Positions 27,630-36,370 of a stretch of DNA of 64,000 nucleotides are shown here, piece after piece. Origin of the DNA: SAR202 cluster bacterium AC-647-P02_OGT_505m (GTDB taxonomy: Bacteria; Chloroflexota; Dehalococcoidia; Lucifugimonadales; UBA826); NCBI GenBank assembly GCA_009391195.1, contig VEXB01000004.1, positions 1 to 64,000 on the forward strand, given 5' to 3'. The notes below the pieces were generated by a model. The model made no database searches. It was not told the origin of the DNA and saw nothing but the letters and a program-made list of their open reading frames with translations. The translations under genes and the position numbers were made by a program. Numbering within the stretch: the first letter of the stretch is position 1; each line of letters opens with the position of its first letter.

Positions 27630-28823
27630 ATGCCAAGACTAGAAGCGTTGAGCGAGGCACAGAGGAAAATGTTGTTGAATTGGCCTTGCCCAGACAACGA
27701 CGACACCCCTTGGACTACTATGGGGAAGCCACTTTCAGAATCTAAAGTGGCGATGGTGACGACTTCCGGGATTCACCTAAGAAAGGATGCTCCTTTCAGG
27801 AGTTTGAAGGGTGGGGATACGTCGTATCGAATTATTCCCCGAGATTCTGACCCAGCCGATATTATTCAAAGTCATACTAGCATTGGATTCGATAGAACCA
27901 CCTCGTACAGGGATATCAACATATCTTTTCCTGTGGATCGACTGGAAGAATTAGTACAAAGTGGTTACATAGGAGAATTATCTAATAATTATTATTCTTA
28001 TATGGGCGCGATTAACGATGTGACGGGTCTCATGGAAGACTCTGGCCCAGAAGTTGCGACTAAATTATTATCTGAGGAGGTTGATGTAGTTCTACTTGTG
28101 CCTACTTGACCGGCCTGCTCAAACGCCGTGAGCGTGCTTGCTAGGGTTTATGAGGATATGGGGCTCGTAACAACTGGACTTGTTTTAATTGAAGAGCATG
28201 CAAAGAGGGTTAAGCCTCCTCGCATGCTGTCAGTTCCTTTTAATTTTGGGAATACTTTAGGAAGGCCGAATGATCCTGAATTCCAGCACGAGATTTTAAG
28301 GACAACTTTTGATTTATTGGATAGACAAGAGGGACCGGTACTGGAGAGTTTTTCCCCCGATATTGCGCCTGAATTATTTTCCCAGGGGTCTGGGGTAGCT
28401 AGAGAGGAATCCCCTGTAGTTTCTGATCCTGGTCAAGAGGTTGACTTAAGGAGACCTTTTTATGAGCGATGGGTTCAACAAAACCATGGGAGAACGGCAG
28501 TTGGTGTGAGTACAATCTCTCAAACAGATTTCAAATTGGTGATTAAGTTCCTAGAAGATTTTACGGAGAATGAGGAGTCTGATACTCCTATCCGTCCCAA
28601 TCAATTTAGCGTCGCCCACTTTATAAGATATTGCGTCGATGACCTTAAGGCATATTACTTTGAGTCGAAAATGTCTGAAGACCCAGAATTGTCCATCACT
28701 CAATTGCATGAGTGGCTTTGGGCTGAGACAGCATTGGGATCTTTAATTATGAGATTAGCCGAGAGAATGAGATCCGATGACAATAACGAGGTAAAAGCCG
28801 TAGCCTTTGGCATAGCTAGATAG
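27630..28823 (+). CDS. GrdB-family selenoprotein with in-frame TGA (selenocysteine) in a UxxC motif
   Basis: The track gives two ORFs (27630-28109 and 28128-28823), but both are in the same frame and separated by a single TGA at 28107-28109. Reading that codon as selenocysteine yields a continuous 397-residue protein with the motif VVLLVPT-U-PAC-SNAV; Sec is residue 160. The surroundings match the GRDB family (selenoprotein B of glycine/betaine/sarcosine/proline reductases and uncharacterised relatives), where I recall CPxC at this place in cysteine homologues. GGAG lies 9 nt before the ATG. The N-half has KPLSESKVAMVTTSGIHL and DINISFPVDRLEELV. The redox substrate is unknown. No grdA, grdC, selA, selB or tRNA-Sec gene is in the window. 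Confidence 0.85.
28107..28109 (+). other. TGA codon read as selenocysteine
   Basis: The TGA is followed by C, a poor termination context in bacteria, and lies exactly where the family's first redox cysteine is expected. The frame stays open for 237 codons after it. A sequencing or evolutionary TGC-to-TGA change is the alternative. Confidence 0.8.
28112..28137 (+). promoter_or_regulatory. Candidate bacterial SECIS hairpin
   Basis: Starting 3 nt after the TGA, GGCCT-GCTCA and TGAGC-GTGC can fold with loop AACGCCG. The inner five pairs are perfect, followed by a T-G pair, one C-T mismatch, then C-G and G-C. Bacterial SECIS elements lie directly downstream of the UGA inside the coding region, as here, although this loop is somewhat nearer the UGA than in fdhF. 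Confidence 0.5.
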
Positions 28824-28885
28824 TGTGTAAGCTTGCCGACAGCCGGTTGCCCAAACGTTCTCCATCTATTGCCTAGTTAAAAGAG

Positions 28886-28924
28886 CAAAAACTCCATGTT
28901 TAATTGTTAAACATGGAGTTTTTG
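28886..28924. terminator. 18-bp perfect bidirectional terminator hairpin
   Basis: CAAAAACTCCATGTTTAA pairs exactly with TTAAACATGGAGTTTTTG across a 3-nt loop. The A-run and T-run at the base make it an intrinsic terminator in both directions, fitting its place between the convergent selenoprotein and NHL genes. Confidence 0.88.
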
Positions 28925-28932
28925 ATAGGTGG

Positions 28933-29895
28933 CTAAATTCTTGCGAATTTTTGTAATCCTTTTGTGGTTCCTACCTCTGATATGTAGATATCTCCCTGGG
29001 TGTCTATCCAGATACCGTGCGGGAAACCTCTAAAGTTTCCAGCGTCTTCGCCTCGGCTTCCCCAGCGTCCAACAACCTCTCCTTCCAAGGTAGTTATTAA
29101 AACAGAACCTACTCCCTCCGCAATGTGCATCATTTCGTCGTCGTCTATAACAGCGTCATTAGGACCTCTAACATCTAGCCACTGATTTATAAAATTGCCA
29201 TCAGCATCAAAAATTTGGCATCGATTATTTTCTCGATCCATAATGTAAACGTTGTTATTTGAATCCACAGTTACATCATGAGGTAGATTAAATTCTCCTG
29301 GTCCCGTTCCGGGATTTCCAGTTGCATTTGGGTTGTCTTCCTTCTTATACAGATTCCAGGCTTCCTGGTTAAATACTGGTTCCCCTTCTCCCCATGAGCA
29401 TATGAGGTCACCATTATTGGTAAATTTGTGAACTCTGTTTTGCCAGTATCCGTCTGAGACAAATATTTCACCGCTAGCTGACTGAACGGCGCGTGTAGGG
29501 GACCTGAAAGGCTCTCCCTGTGGTCCGAGTTCGTCCTTAACACCTATTGACATCAACAATTCTCCGTCAGAGTTAAAGCGTGTCACGGTGTGATTCCCCG
29601 AGTCGGCATGGAATATTTCGTCCTCAGGACTAATCCATAATCCATGAGGTGTAGCAAAGTATTCTTCACCCCATTGGGTTAGGAAGGTCCCATCTTTGTC
29701 AAAGACAAGAATGACTCCAGCATTTGGGTTGTCTCCTTCAGTCGTGTATAGCCCTGCATAGGATGTACGAACAGCGACGTAAACATTTCCATTTGACGTG
29801 GTTGCTATATCGGATGCAACTCCGTCAATAGGCCACTGACCCCAGCCTTCGACAAGTTCGTATTGATAGTCACCGGTTCCAAATGTGTTTGCCAT
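28933..29895 (-). CDS. NHL-repeat beta-propeller protein
   Basis: The 320-residue product is built of NHL-type blades such as GVILVFDKDGTFLTQWG, HGLWISPEDEIFHADSGNHTVTRFNSDGELL, LPHDVTVDSNNNVYIMDRENNRCQIFDADG and GFPHGIWIDTQGDIYISE. It resembles the peptidyl-alpha-hydroxyglycine amidating lyase-like group, but no particular reaction can be assigned. No signal peptide is seen. The start at 29895 was preferred to 29922 because GGAG lies just upstream (GGAGATATACAT-ATG). A second NHL protein of similar plan lies at 33.9 kb. Confidence 0.82.
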   Translation of the reverse strand: MANTFGTGDYQYELVEGWGQWPIDGVASDIATTSNGNVYVAVRTSYAGLYTTEGDNPNAGVILVFDKDGTFLTQWGEEYFATPHGLWISPEDEIFHADSGNHTVTRFNSDGELLMSIGVKDELGPQGEPFRSPTRAVQSASGEIFVSDGYWQNRVHKFTNNGDLICSWGEGEPVFNQEAWNLYKKEDNPNATGNPGTGPGEFNLPHDVTVDSNNNVYIMDRENNRCQIFDADGNFINQWLDVRGPNDAVIDDDEMMHIAEGVGSVLITTLEGEVVGRWGSRGEDAGNFRGFPHGIWIDTQGDIYISEVGTTKGLQKFARI

Positions 29896-29931
29896 ATGTA
29901 TATCTCCATTTATATTGTGCATTCATTTCAG

Positions 29932-31158
29932 TTATAAAATAACGCCTTCGTCTTGCAGTGATGAGATGTCGTCCCATGAATAATCTAGACGTTCAATCAA
30001 TATTTCCTCAGTATTTTCCCCTAGGGAAGGGGCCATTTTTTGTGTGTCTACTGGTGTTTTATCAAACGTTAGAGGTAGCTGGTGCCACATCGACTCGCCA
30101 ATTACTGGGTGATCGAAAGGAACTAAGTATTTGTTTTCTATAACCTGAGGATCATTGGGTAGATCCAATGTTGCTTGGACCCTCTCCCAAATGAGGTCTG
30201 AGTTTCTAAGAATAGTTTCCCATTCAGCAAAGGTCTTTTCTTCAAAAATTGCATCAAGGGTCGCTATCACAATGTGTTTGTTGTCCTGGCGTGCATCAGA
30301 TGTAGAAAAGTTCAAGTCTGACTTCAATTCAGGTCTGTCCAACACGTCACAAAAAATAGGCCAGTATCGTTCTCCTTGGCTCATGGAAAAAGCTATCCAC
30401 TTCGCATCTTTTGTTTTATAGGTGTTCCATAACGGATTATTCATGTTGCTTCTGTGTTGTCTTTTAAGTTCTTTTCCTTCAAGGAGTCCTATTCCATCCC
30501 TCATCATTCCCAGCCACATCATGCTGCCAAGATGGGAAGTTTCTACTTTCTGCCCCATATTGGTTCGCTCTTTATATACAAGGCCGGCCAGTATCCCATG
30601 GCTGAGCATAATGCCTGCAATTTGATCGGCGACACCATGTAGGTTATAAGGCGTTTCATCTTCGGGTCCGCCCCACCAGAGTGATCCTGACCTGGCTTCC
30701 CCTGTTAAAGCAAAGGCTGGCTTATTGGAATCATTTCCGCTGGGGCCATATCCTGTTGCGGACCCATATATAAGCTGAGGGTTGATCTCCTTAAGTTTTT
30801 CCCATCCAAGTCCTAGTCTTTCCGCTACCCCTTGTCTAAAGTTCTGTACGAATACGTCTGATTGTTTTACGAGATCCTGGACAATCTCTTTTCCCTTCTC
30901 ATGTTTTAGGTTGATAGCCATTCCCAATTTTTGACGGTTTAAAACCTCAAAATAATTTGATGACAGTCCTTCGTATGCATCACTTCCCACTCCACTAACT
31001 TGCCCAAACTGTCTTCCATGATCCCCGTCAAGGGATTCTATTTTTATAACTTCCGCGCCCAGGTCTGCGAGCATCATCGTTGAAACCGGGCCGAACTGCC
31101 ACATGGTCCAGTCGAGAACTTTAATTCCGCTCAGAGGTCCCTGCTGATTTTTTTGCAT
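29932..31158 (-). CDS. CaiB/BaiF-family (class III) CoA-transferase
   Basis: The 408-residue protein begins with the class III CoA-transferase hallmark GIKVLDWTMWQFGPVSTMMLADLGAEVIKIE, followed by NRQKLGMAINLKHEKGKEIV and the region SDVFVQNFRQGVAERLGLGW near residue 105. The catalytic aspartate of the family falls in the NLHGVADQIAGIMLSHGI area near residue 185. It would move CoA between carboxylic acids to activate a substrate. TTG 31164 is a possible alternative start. It is in the same catabolic cluster as LLM oxidoreductase and acyl-CoA dehydrogenase genes. Confidence 0.9.
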   Translation of the reverse strand: MQKNQQGPLSGIKVLDWTMWQFGPVSTMMLADLGAEVIKIESLDGDHGRQFGQVSGVGSDAYEGLSSNYFEVLNRQKLGMAINLKHEKGKEIVQDLVKQSDVFVQNFRQGVAERLGLGWEKLKEINPQLIYGSATGYGPSGNDSNKPAFALTGEARSGSLWWGGPEDETPYNLHGVADQIAGIMLSHGILAGLVYKERTNMGQKVETSHLGSMMWLGMMRDGIGLLEGKELKRQHRSNMNNPLWNTYKTKDAKWIAFSMSQGERYWPIFCDVLDRPELKSDLNFSTSDARQDNKHIVIATLDAIFEEKTFAEWETILRNSDLIWERVQATLDLPNDPQVIENKYLVPFDHPVIGESMWHQLPLTFDKTPVDTQKMAPSLGENTEEILIERLDYSWDDISSLQDEGVIL

Positions 31159-31284
31159 GGTCAAATATTCCTTCTATATACCGGTGAATAAACTCCGGAA
31201 ATAGAGCCCCATAAAGTCAGGGCCTAACTCTTTCGGAAATGCGTATATTATGAAATCGATTAAAAAGGAATACTATAAAAGGTG

Positions 31285-32388
31285 TCATCCAGTGAGATCA
31301 TTCAATCTCGGCATTACCTTTTCAGCGAGAAGTCTCATAGAGGTTTCGTAATTTTCGCTATCCTCTGAATGATCAAACGTGAGCCAGAGCAGATGTCCAA
31401 ACCCTCCAACTGCTGAGTATAGGTTGCGGATTTTCTCCGTTACGGTGTCTGGTGACCCAACTATCCATAAATTGTCCAGCATATACTCAATGGTGACATC
31501 TTCGTTAGGCATAGATTCGTCATGTTTCATATATTCAACGAAAGGATAAGCTCCGAAAGAAAACAGTGGATGTAGATATTCTCTCCAGGCCCTTCCAAGC
31601 ATGCCATTTAAAGCGCCTTCTCTAGCTTCTTCATCAGTTTCGGCCACCCATATGTCTCTTACAATTCTCCATTCACTTCTGGAAGGTGGGGTTCTGCCCT
31701 TAGATTTAGCCCCCTCCTCAACAGCATCCCAGTGACTTGCAACGTATACCTCGTTTAGGCCCAAGCTCATGGGGATATAACCTCTTTCCCCAACAAGTTT
31801 TAGGGTGTCGGAGCCGGGGCTTGCTCCAGCAACTCCTATTGGCGGGTGAGGTTTCTGGAACGGGGTTATATGCGTCCTCAGGTTGGCGAATGCATAGTCT
31901 TCTGGGTCTGGTATATTGACCTGCCAAAATTTGCCTTCATATTTAAATGGACCATCCACGTGCTCCCATAGGTTCAGGATGATATCCAGAGACTCTCTGG
32001 TTCGCTCCCTATGCTCACCATTTTCCATATCTATCCCGAATAATTCATGGTCAGATTGTAGGCCTCCCGAACCTATTCCAAACATATATCGTCCTTGGGC
32101 TAGATGATCTAGATAGGCGACTCTCGATGCCAACTCTACTGGATGATGAAAGGGAAGTAGATGGGCACCAGTTCCAAGCTTTATGTTTTTGGTCTGCATT
32201 AATGCTTGCGCGATAAGGATGTCCGGGGATGGTACTGGTTCCCAAGGCGCAGTAAAGTGTTCCCCTATCCATGCTTCCTCAAGCGCATAATTATCTGCAA
32301 GCTTGAGGCAATGAAGGTCCCAGTTTTGGGCGTCTATCGGGGCCCTCTCAGGGGGATGTGACGGCATCAGAAAAAGTCCTAGTTTCAT
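31285..32388 (-). CDS. Luciferase-like (LLM) flavin-dependent oxidoreductase
   Basis: This 367-residue LLM protein has MKLGLFLMPSHPPER at the start, LEEAWIGEHFTAPWEPVPSPDILIAQAL, LGTGAHLLPFHHPVELASRVAYLDHLAQGRYMFGIGSGG near residue 75 and HITPFQKPHPPIGVAGASPGS near residue 168. The pattern is close to the limonene/alkanal and pyrimidine-type group A flavin monooxygenases. The start was moved to 32388 because GGTGGAG lies 4 nt before that ATG. It differs clearly from the LLM gene at 26.3 kb, so the two are not a recent duplication. Confidence 0.9.
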   Translation of the reverse strand: MKLGLFLMPSHPPERAPIDAQNWDLHCLKLADNYALEEAWIGEHFTAPWEPVPSPDILIAQALMQTKNIKLGTGAHLLPFHHPVELASRVAYLDHLAQGRYMFGIGSGGLQSDHELFGIDMENGEHRERTRESLDIILNLWEHVDGPFKYEGKFWQVNIPDPEDYAFANLRTHITPFQKPHPPIGVAGASPGSDTLKLVGERGYIPMSLGLNEVYVASHWDAVEEGAKSKGRTPPSRSEWRIVRDIWVAETDEEAREGALNGMLGRAWREYLHPLFSFGAYPFVEYMKHDESMPNEDVTIEYMLDNLWIVGSPDTVTEKIRNLYSAVGGFGHLLWLTFDHSEDSENYETSMRLLAEKVMPRLNDLTG

Positions 32389-32455
32389 ATTACTCCACCT
32401 CACTCGTGATGTTTTTGCATGTCGTCACGCTTTTCAAAGTTGAACCTTGTTGGGA

Positions 32456-33601
32456 TTAATTTTTTAAAAGGTTTCTTGCGATTACCATTCGTTGTATTTC
32501 GGATGTACCTTCATATATCTCTGTTACTCGGGCATCTCTAAAATATCTCTCGACAGGTATTGGGGAAAAATATCCAGCTCCGCCATGGATTTGCAAAGCA
32601 GTGTGGGCTGCCTTCATTGCCGTTGTCGATGCAAAAAGTTTCGCCATGGAGGCTTCGGTATGGTAGGAAAGCCCTGCATCCTTTAGGGACGCAGAATGCA
32701 TTACCAGCTGGCGAGCCGCTTCCGTGTCAGTTGCAATATCAGCGATCATATTTTGTATAGCCTGCTTGTCTGACAGGGGCCCGCCAAATGCTGATCTATT
32801 TTTCGCATAATCAACTGCGGCCTCCAACGATGCTTGGGCTATTCCCACGCTTTGAGCTGCTATTGAAATTCTGCTGGCATTTAGTACTTCCATTGTCTGT
32901 CTAAAGCCAAGATTATCTTCATTGATCAGATTGGTGGACGGCACGTGGCAGTTATTGAAAACTACTTCACCAACGGTTGACGCCCTGATTCCCATTTTTC
33001 CCTGAAGTTTGTTAACGGTTTTTCCATCAGAGTCACCGTCGACGATGATGGCATCAATTCCCTTGTATCCTAGGTTTCTATCGTGCGTTGCCAAGGTTAC
33101 AATCACGCCTGCATCTGGTGAGTTACTTATATATGTTTTGGTTCCGTTTAGGACCAGGTGGCCATTGGCTGGAACAGCAGTAGTTTGAATTGCGGCAGCG
33201 TCGCTTCCTGCTCCTGGCTCTGTCAGTGCAAAGGCGCCTATTTTCTTTCCGGAAACAAGATCGGGTACATATTTGTTTTTTTGGGACTCGTTACCATAGT
33301 GACTTATGAAATGTGTACAGAGAGTTAAGTGAACTATGTAAATTAGGGAAGTTGCAGCGCACCCTCGAGCTATTTCCTCGGAGACTATGGCAACTTGTTT
33401 GGTGGTACCGCCAGCACCACCATATTCTTCGTTTACCATCAGCCCTAAAAGTCCTAAGTCAGCGATATCTCTAAAATTGTCATGAGGAAATTCTTCTAAC
33501 TCATCGTGTTTGGCGGCTCTAGGTGCGAGAACCTGATCTGAAAATTCTCTTACAGTGTTCCTAAGTAATAGTTCTTCTTCGGACAGAAGACTCGTAGTCA
33601 T
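32456..33601 (-). CDS. Acyl-CoA dehydrogenase
   Basis: The 381-residue flavoprotein should oxidise an acyl-CoA to the enoyl-CoA. Family signatures are FALTEPGAGSDAAAIQTTA near residue 124 and KTYISNSPDAGV near 155 for FAD and substrate binding, AQSVGIAQASLEAAVDYAKNRSAFGGPLSDKQAIQ near residue 237, ALQIHGGAGYFSPIPVERYFRDARVTEIYEGTSEIQ near residue 336 with the catalytic glutamate in YEGTSE. GGAG 7 nt before the ATG at 33601 decides the start. Chain-length specificity is not evident. Confidence 0.94.
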   Translation of the reverse strand: MTTSLLSEEELLLRNTVREFSDQVLAPRAAKHDELEEFPHDNFRDIADLGLLGLMVNEEYGGAGGTTKQVAIVSEEIARGCAATSLIYIVHLTLCTHFISHYGNESQKNKYVPDLVSGKKIGAFALTEPGAGSDAAAIQTTAVPANGHLVLNGTKTYISNSPDAGVIVTLATHDRNLGYKGIDAIIVDGDSDGKTVNKLQGKMGIRASTVGEVVFNNCHVPSTNLINEDNLGFRQTMEVLNASRISIAAQSVGIAQASLEAAVDYAKNRSAFGGPLSDKQAIQNMIADIATDTEAARQLVMHSASLKDAGLSYHTEASMAKLFASTTAMKAAHTALQIHGGAGYFSPIPVERYFRDARVTEIYEGTSEIQRMVIARNLLKN

Positions 33602-33934
33602 ACTTTCTCCACTCCCTTCCAAAATGTTTGTGAATCAGAAGTCTGTGTGCACCGTATTACATGTTTCCGAGCAGATGAATCTCACCTTTCAGGTCTGTAG
33701 TTGTCCCTTGACGTTAAACTTATCCCAAGCAATTTGACGCACCCTCATAAGTATGGCCAATAGTACGCATATTTCTTTTGTAATGCCACTCAGTTAAATG
33801 GGTAATATTGCATTACACTGGGAATCACGTAATTGCCCGTATAGAAATCACTATATAGCTTTTGACTTCCTTAAAATGGAATAATAAGCCTGATATACAA
33901 GTATTTTTTGTTGATTTGATGGAGGATATTTCAC
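33602..33934. other. Divergent promoter region with an 8-bp inverted repeat
   Basis: This 333-nt gap separates the acyl-CoA dehydrogenase (minus) and NHL (plus) genes. TGTAATGC at 33779-33786 and GCATTACA at 33810-33817 form an exact inverted repeat with a 23-nt spacer, a possible operator. A TTGACT at 33862-33867 could be a -35 box, but no good -10 box sits at the right distance. I see no gene here. Confidence 0.35.
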
Positions 33935-34837
33935 ATGGTTAGGGTTGGATCTGACGAAAGATCATTTACAGTAGATTCCAATTGGGAAAAATTACCATCT
34001 GGTTGGGAAGCGCCTATGGCGGCGGTGGCGGTGGATTCGAGAGATAGGGTTTATGGTTTTAACAGAGGCCCCAATAAGGTGATCATTTTTGACAAGGAAG
34101 GCAATTACTTGGATCACTGGAAGGATTCTGATTTTATATTTCCTCATGCTATATACGCAGATCATGCAGACAACATATGGATAGTTGACAGAGATGCTGG
34201 GCAGGTTCTGAAATACACGCCAGAGGGTGAACTGTTGCTGTCCATTGGTGAAAAGGGTTACCGATCCGATACTGGTGCCGATAACTCAGTGTTCACTTCC
34301 GACGGTTTCAAAGATGTAACTCATGCTGGGGAACCATTCAATTTGCCCGCCGGGGTGGCAGTAGCACCATCAGGAGACGTGTTTGTCGCCGATGGATATG
34401 CTAATTGTCGAGTACATCGGTTTGATTCCCAGGGGAACCATATTTTGTCGTGGGGAGAGCCTGGCAATGGAGAGGGACAGTTTATGTTGCCGCATGGCGT
34501 TTCTATAGCTTCTGATGGAACGGTCTTAGTATCAGACCGAGAAAACGATAGGATACAAGCCTTTGATCAAACAGGAAATTTTTTGTCTGAATGGGCTACA
34601 GACCTTATTGGTCCAGCTTTGGTATGGCAGGATTCAGTTGGGCAAGGATTTGTTCCTGAACATAATGGGGGTAATTTTAGTGTTTTGTCGTCTGAAGGGG
34701 GTCGAATCGCTCGTTGGGGGGACGAACAATATATTTCTTGCCATGGAGCTGCAGGGGATTCTGAAGGCGGGATCTACTTTGTCCAACCGGTTACAGGCCT
34801 GATCGGTCGCCATATAGTGAAATATATTCCTGAGTAG
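33935..34837 (+). CDS. NHL-repeat beta-propeller protein (paralogue)
   Basis: This 300-residue protein has at least five NHL blades, for example MAAVAVDSRDRVYGFNRGPNKVIIFDKEGNYLDHW, AIYADHADNIWIVDRDAGQVLKYTPEGELL, PAGVAVAPSGDVFVADGYANCRVHRFDSQG and LPHGVSIASDGTVLVSDRENDRIQAFDQTG. The plan is the same as the NHL protein at 28.9 kb, including the VFVADGY and DRENxRxQ blade, so they are paralogues. GGAGGA precedes the ATG. A cytoplasmic location is suggested by the absence of a signal peptide. The reaction, if any, is unknown. Confidence 0.82.
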   Translation: MVRVGSDERSFTVDSNWEKLPSGWEAPMAAVAVDSRDRVYGFNRGPNKVIIFDKEGNYLDHWKDSDFIFPHAIYADHADNIWIVDRDAGQVLKYTPEGELLLSIGEKGYRSDTGADNSVFTSDGFKDVTHAGEPFNLPAGVAVAPSGDVFVADGYANCRVHRFDSQGNHILSWGEPGNGEGQFMLPHGVSIASDGTVLVSDRENDRIQAFDQTGNFLSEWATDLIGPALVWQDSVGQGFVPEHNGGNFSVLSSEGGRIARWGDEQYISCHGAAGDSEGGIYFVQPVTGLIGRHIVKYIPE

Positions 34838-34954
34838 ATCGTTTAAGTATAGTTGCTTCTCAGGTTTCACGACCAAATTTAATATGGCATGTAAGCCTTT
34901 TAGATGCCAAGAAAATCTTCACTCAATGATTGGTATCGTTTTGGAGGCCGTGCT

Positions 34955-36331
34955 ATGAAATATTTGATTAGAGATTCGACTATTATTACGGGAAATTTAA
35001 ACCGATTGATTCTGTATAAATCAGCGATGCTCACACAGAACGGAATTATTCAAGATATCGGTGAAACTGGCTTGCTTGAGGAAAAATATCCTTCTGCAAC
35101 TAGAATCGAAGGGGCAGGGAAAGTGATTTTCCCCGGCCTGATCAATTGCCATACACATCTTTTGGCCACAGCTGATAAAGGGATTTTAGAAGATTTTGGC
35201 TTTCCCACAACTTTAAAATTTCCAACAACAGGTCGCGGGTTGCTGGATCAAGATGAACGTAATGTGTTTGCGAGGCTAGCCTGTATAGAGGCAATTAAAA
35301 GCGGCACTACTACCTTGCTCGAGATATCAGATGATATTTCAGAATATGCTCAAACTTTGGATTCGACAGGCTTGCGCGTTTTTCTCGGCGAGAACATGAA
35401 TGATATCGATGATTCAAAGTTGCAAGAAGGGTTATATGAATATTCATCTCATAAGCGTGACATGGCCATAGGGAAAGCAACCGACTTAATCAATGACTGG
35501 CATGGGAAATCAAACGGCAGAGTCAAGGGTTTTGTTGCTCCTCATGCTCCAGAGACCGTTTCCCCAGAGCTTTTGAGGGCTTCAAGAGATTTGGCAGAGA
35601 AATATGAACTCGGATATACGATTCATTTATCTCAGAGTTACAAGGAGATTGAAACTATTAAACGTATAAGAGGAGTTTTGCCAACTCATTACCTTTTTGC
35701 AAACGAATTTCTTAGTAATCGTCTGGTTGCTGCTCACTGCAGGTACGTGAATAGCTCTGAAATAGCGTTGCTGGGCCAAAAAAACGCTGGTATATCTCAT
35801 AATTCAGCTATAGGGGCCCGCAGAGGGGCTGCGGCACCTGTGGCTGAGCTATTATCGTCTGGGTGTTCACTTGGTATGGGGTCCGACAACATGGCGGAAG
35901 ATATGGTGGAGGTGATGAGAGCTGCTCTTTTTCATGAAAGGGTTCGGAGAAATGACGAAATGAATCCTCAACCTGAGGATGTACTGGAGTGGGGGACGAT
36001 GGGAGGCGCGAGAACACTAGGAATCGCTGATGAATTGGGATCACTTGAAATAGGGAAGAAGGCCGATCTATTTATGATGGATTTCAGAAAAGCTCATCTG
36101 ATACCAAGTCTCCGAATTGTTTCATCGTTTATTCATAATGGGATTTCTTCAGATGTAACAGATGTCATGGTTGATGGGGAATGGGTTATGCAAAATTCTT
36201 CCATTGAAAACATCGATGAAACTAAGGTCATTGAACAGGCTGAAGAAATAGGACACCGAGTTTGGAACCAGTTGGTTAAAGAACACCCCAATGTGCCATT
36301 CCCAATTAATTTACCACCTGGACCGTTATAA
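34955..36331 (+). CDS. Amidohydrolase of the MTA/SAH deaminase (TrzA/AtzA) type
   Basis: The 458-residue metal hydrolase has the dinuclear-site pattern GLINCHTHLL near residue 60, VKGFVAPHAPETVSPEL near 188, YTIHLSQS near 220, VAAHCRYV near 260 and LGMGSDNMAEDMVEVM near 307, with a C-terminal composite domain LEIGKKADLFMMDF. This is the subfamily of methylthioadenosine/adenosylhomocysteine deaminase, guanine deaminase and chlorohydrolases; the exact substrate is open. The start at 34955 follows GGAGG by 7 nt, while the track start at 34904 has no site. An FAD oxidase gene follows closely. Confidence 0.85.
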   Translation: MKYLIRDSTIITGNLNRLILYKSAMLTQNGIIQDIGETGLLEEKYPSATRIEGAGKVIFPGLINCHTHLLATADKGILEDFGFPTTLKFPTTGRGLLDQDERNVFARLACIEAIKSGTTTLLEISDDISEYAQTLDSTGLRVFLGENMNDIDDSKLQEGLYEYSSHKRDMAIGKATDLINDWHGKSNGRVKGFVAPHAPETVSPELLRASRDLAEKYELGYTIHLSQSYKEIETIKRIRGVLPTHYLFANEFLSNRLVAAHCRYVNSSEIALLGQKNAGISHNSAIGARRGAAAPVAELLSSGCSLGMGSDNMAEDMVEVMRAALFHERVRRNDEMNPQPEDVLEWGTMGGARTLGIADELGSLEIGKKADLFMMDFRKAHLIPSLRIVSSFIHNGISSDVTDVMVDGEWVMQNSSIENIDETKVIEQAEEIGHRVWNQLVKEHPNVPFPINLPPGPL

Positions 36332-36370
36332 CCTAGGACAGGATCAATAGTCGTTTTATTGGAAGATCAA

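Noticed and set aside
28128-28823. Separate GTG-started gene following 27630-28109
   Set aside because: It is in the same frame as the preceding ORF, is joined by a TGA at a conserved redox position and has no ribosome site of its own.
27630-28823. Frameshifted pseudogene
   Set aside because: There is no change of frame, only one TGA, and the coding pattern continues for 237 codons after it.
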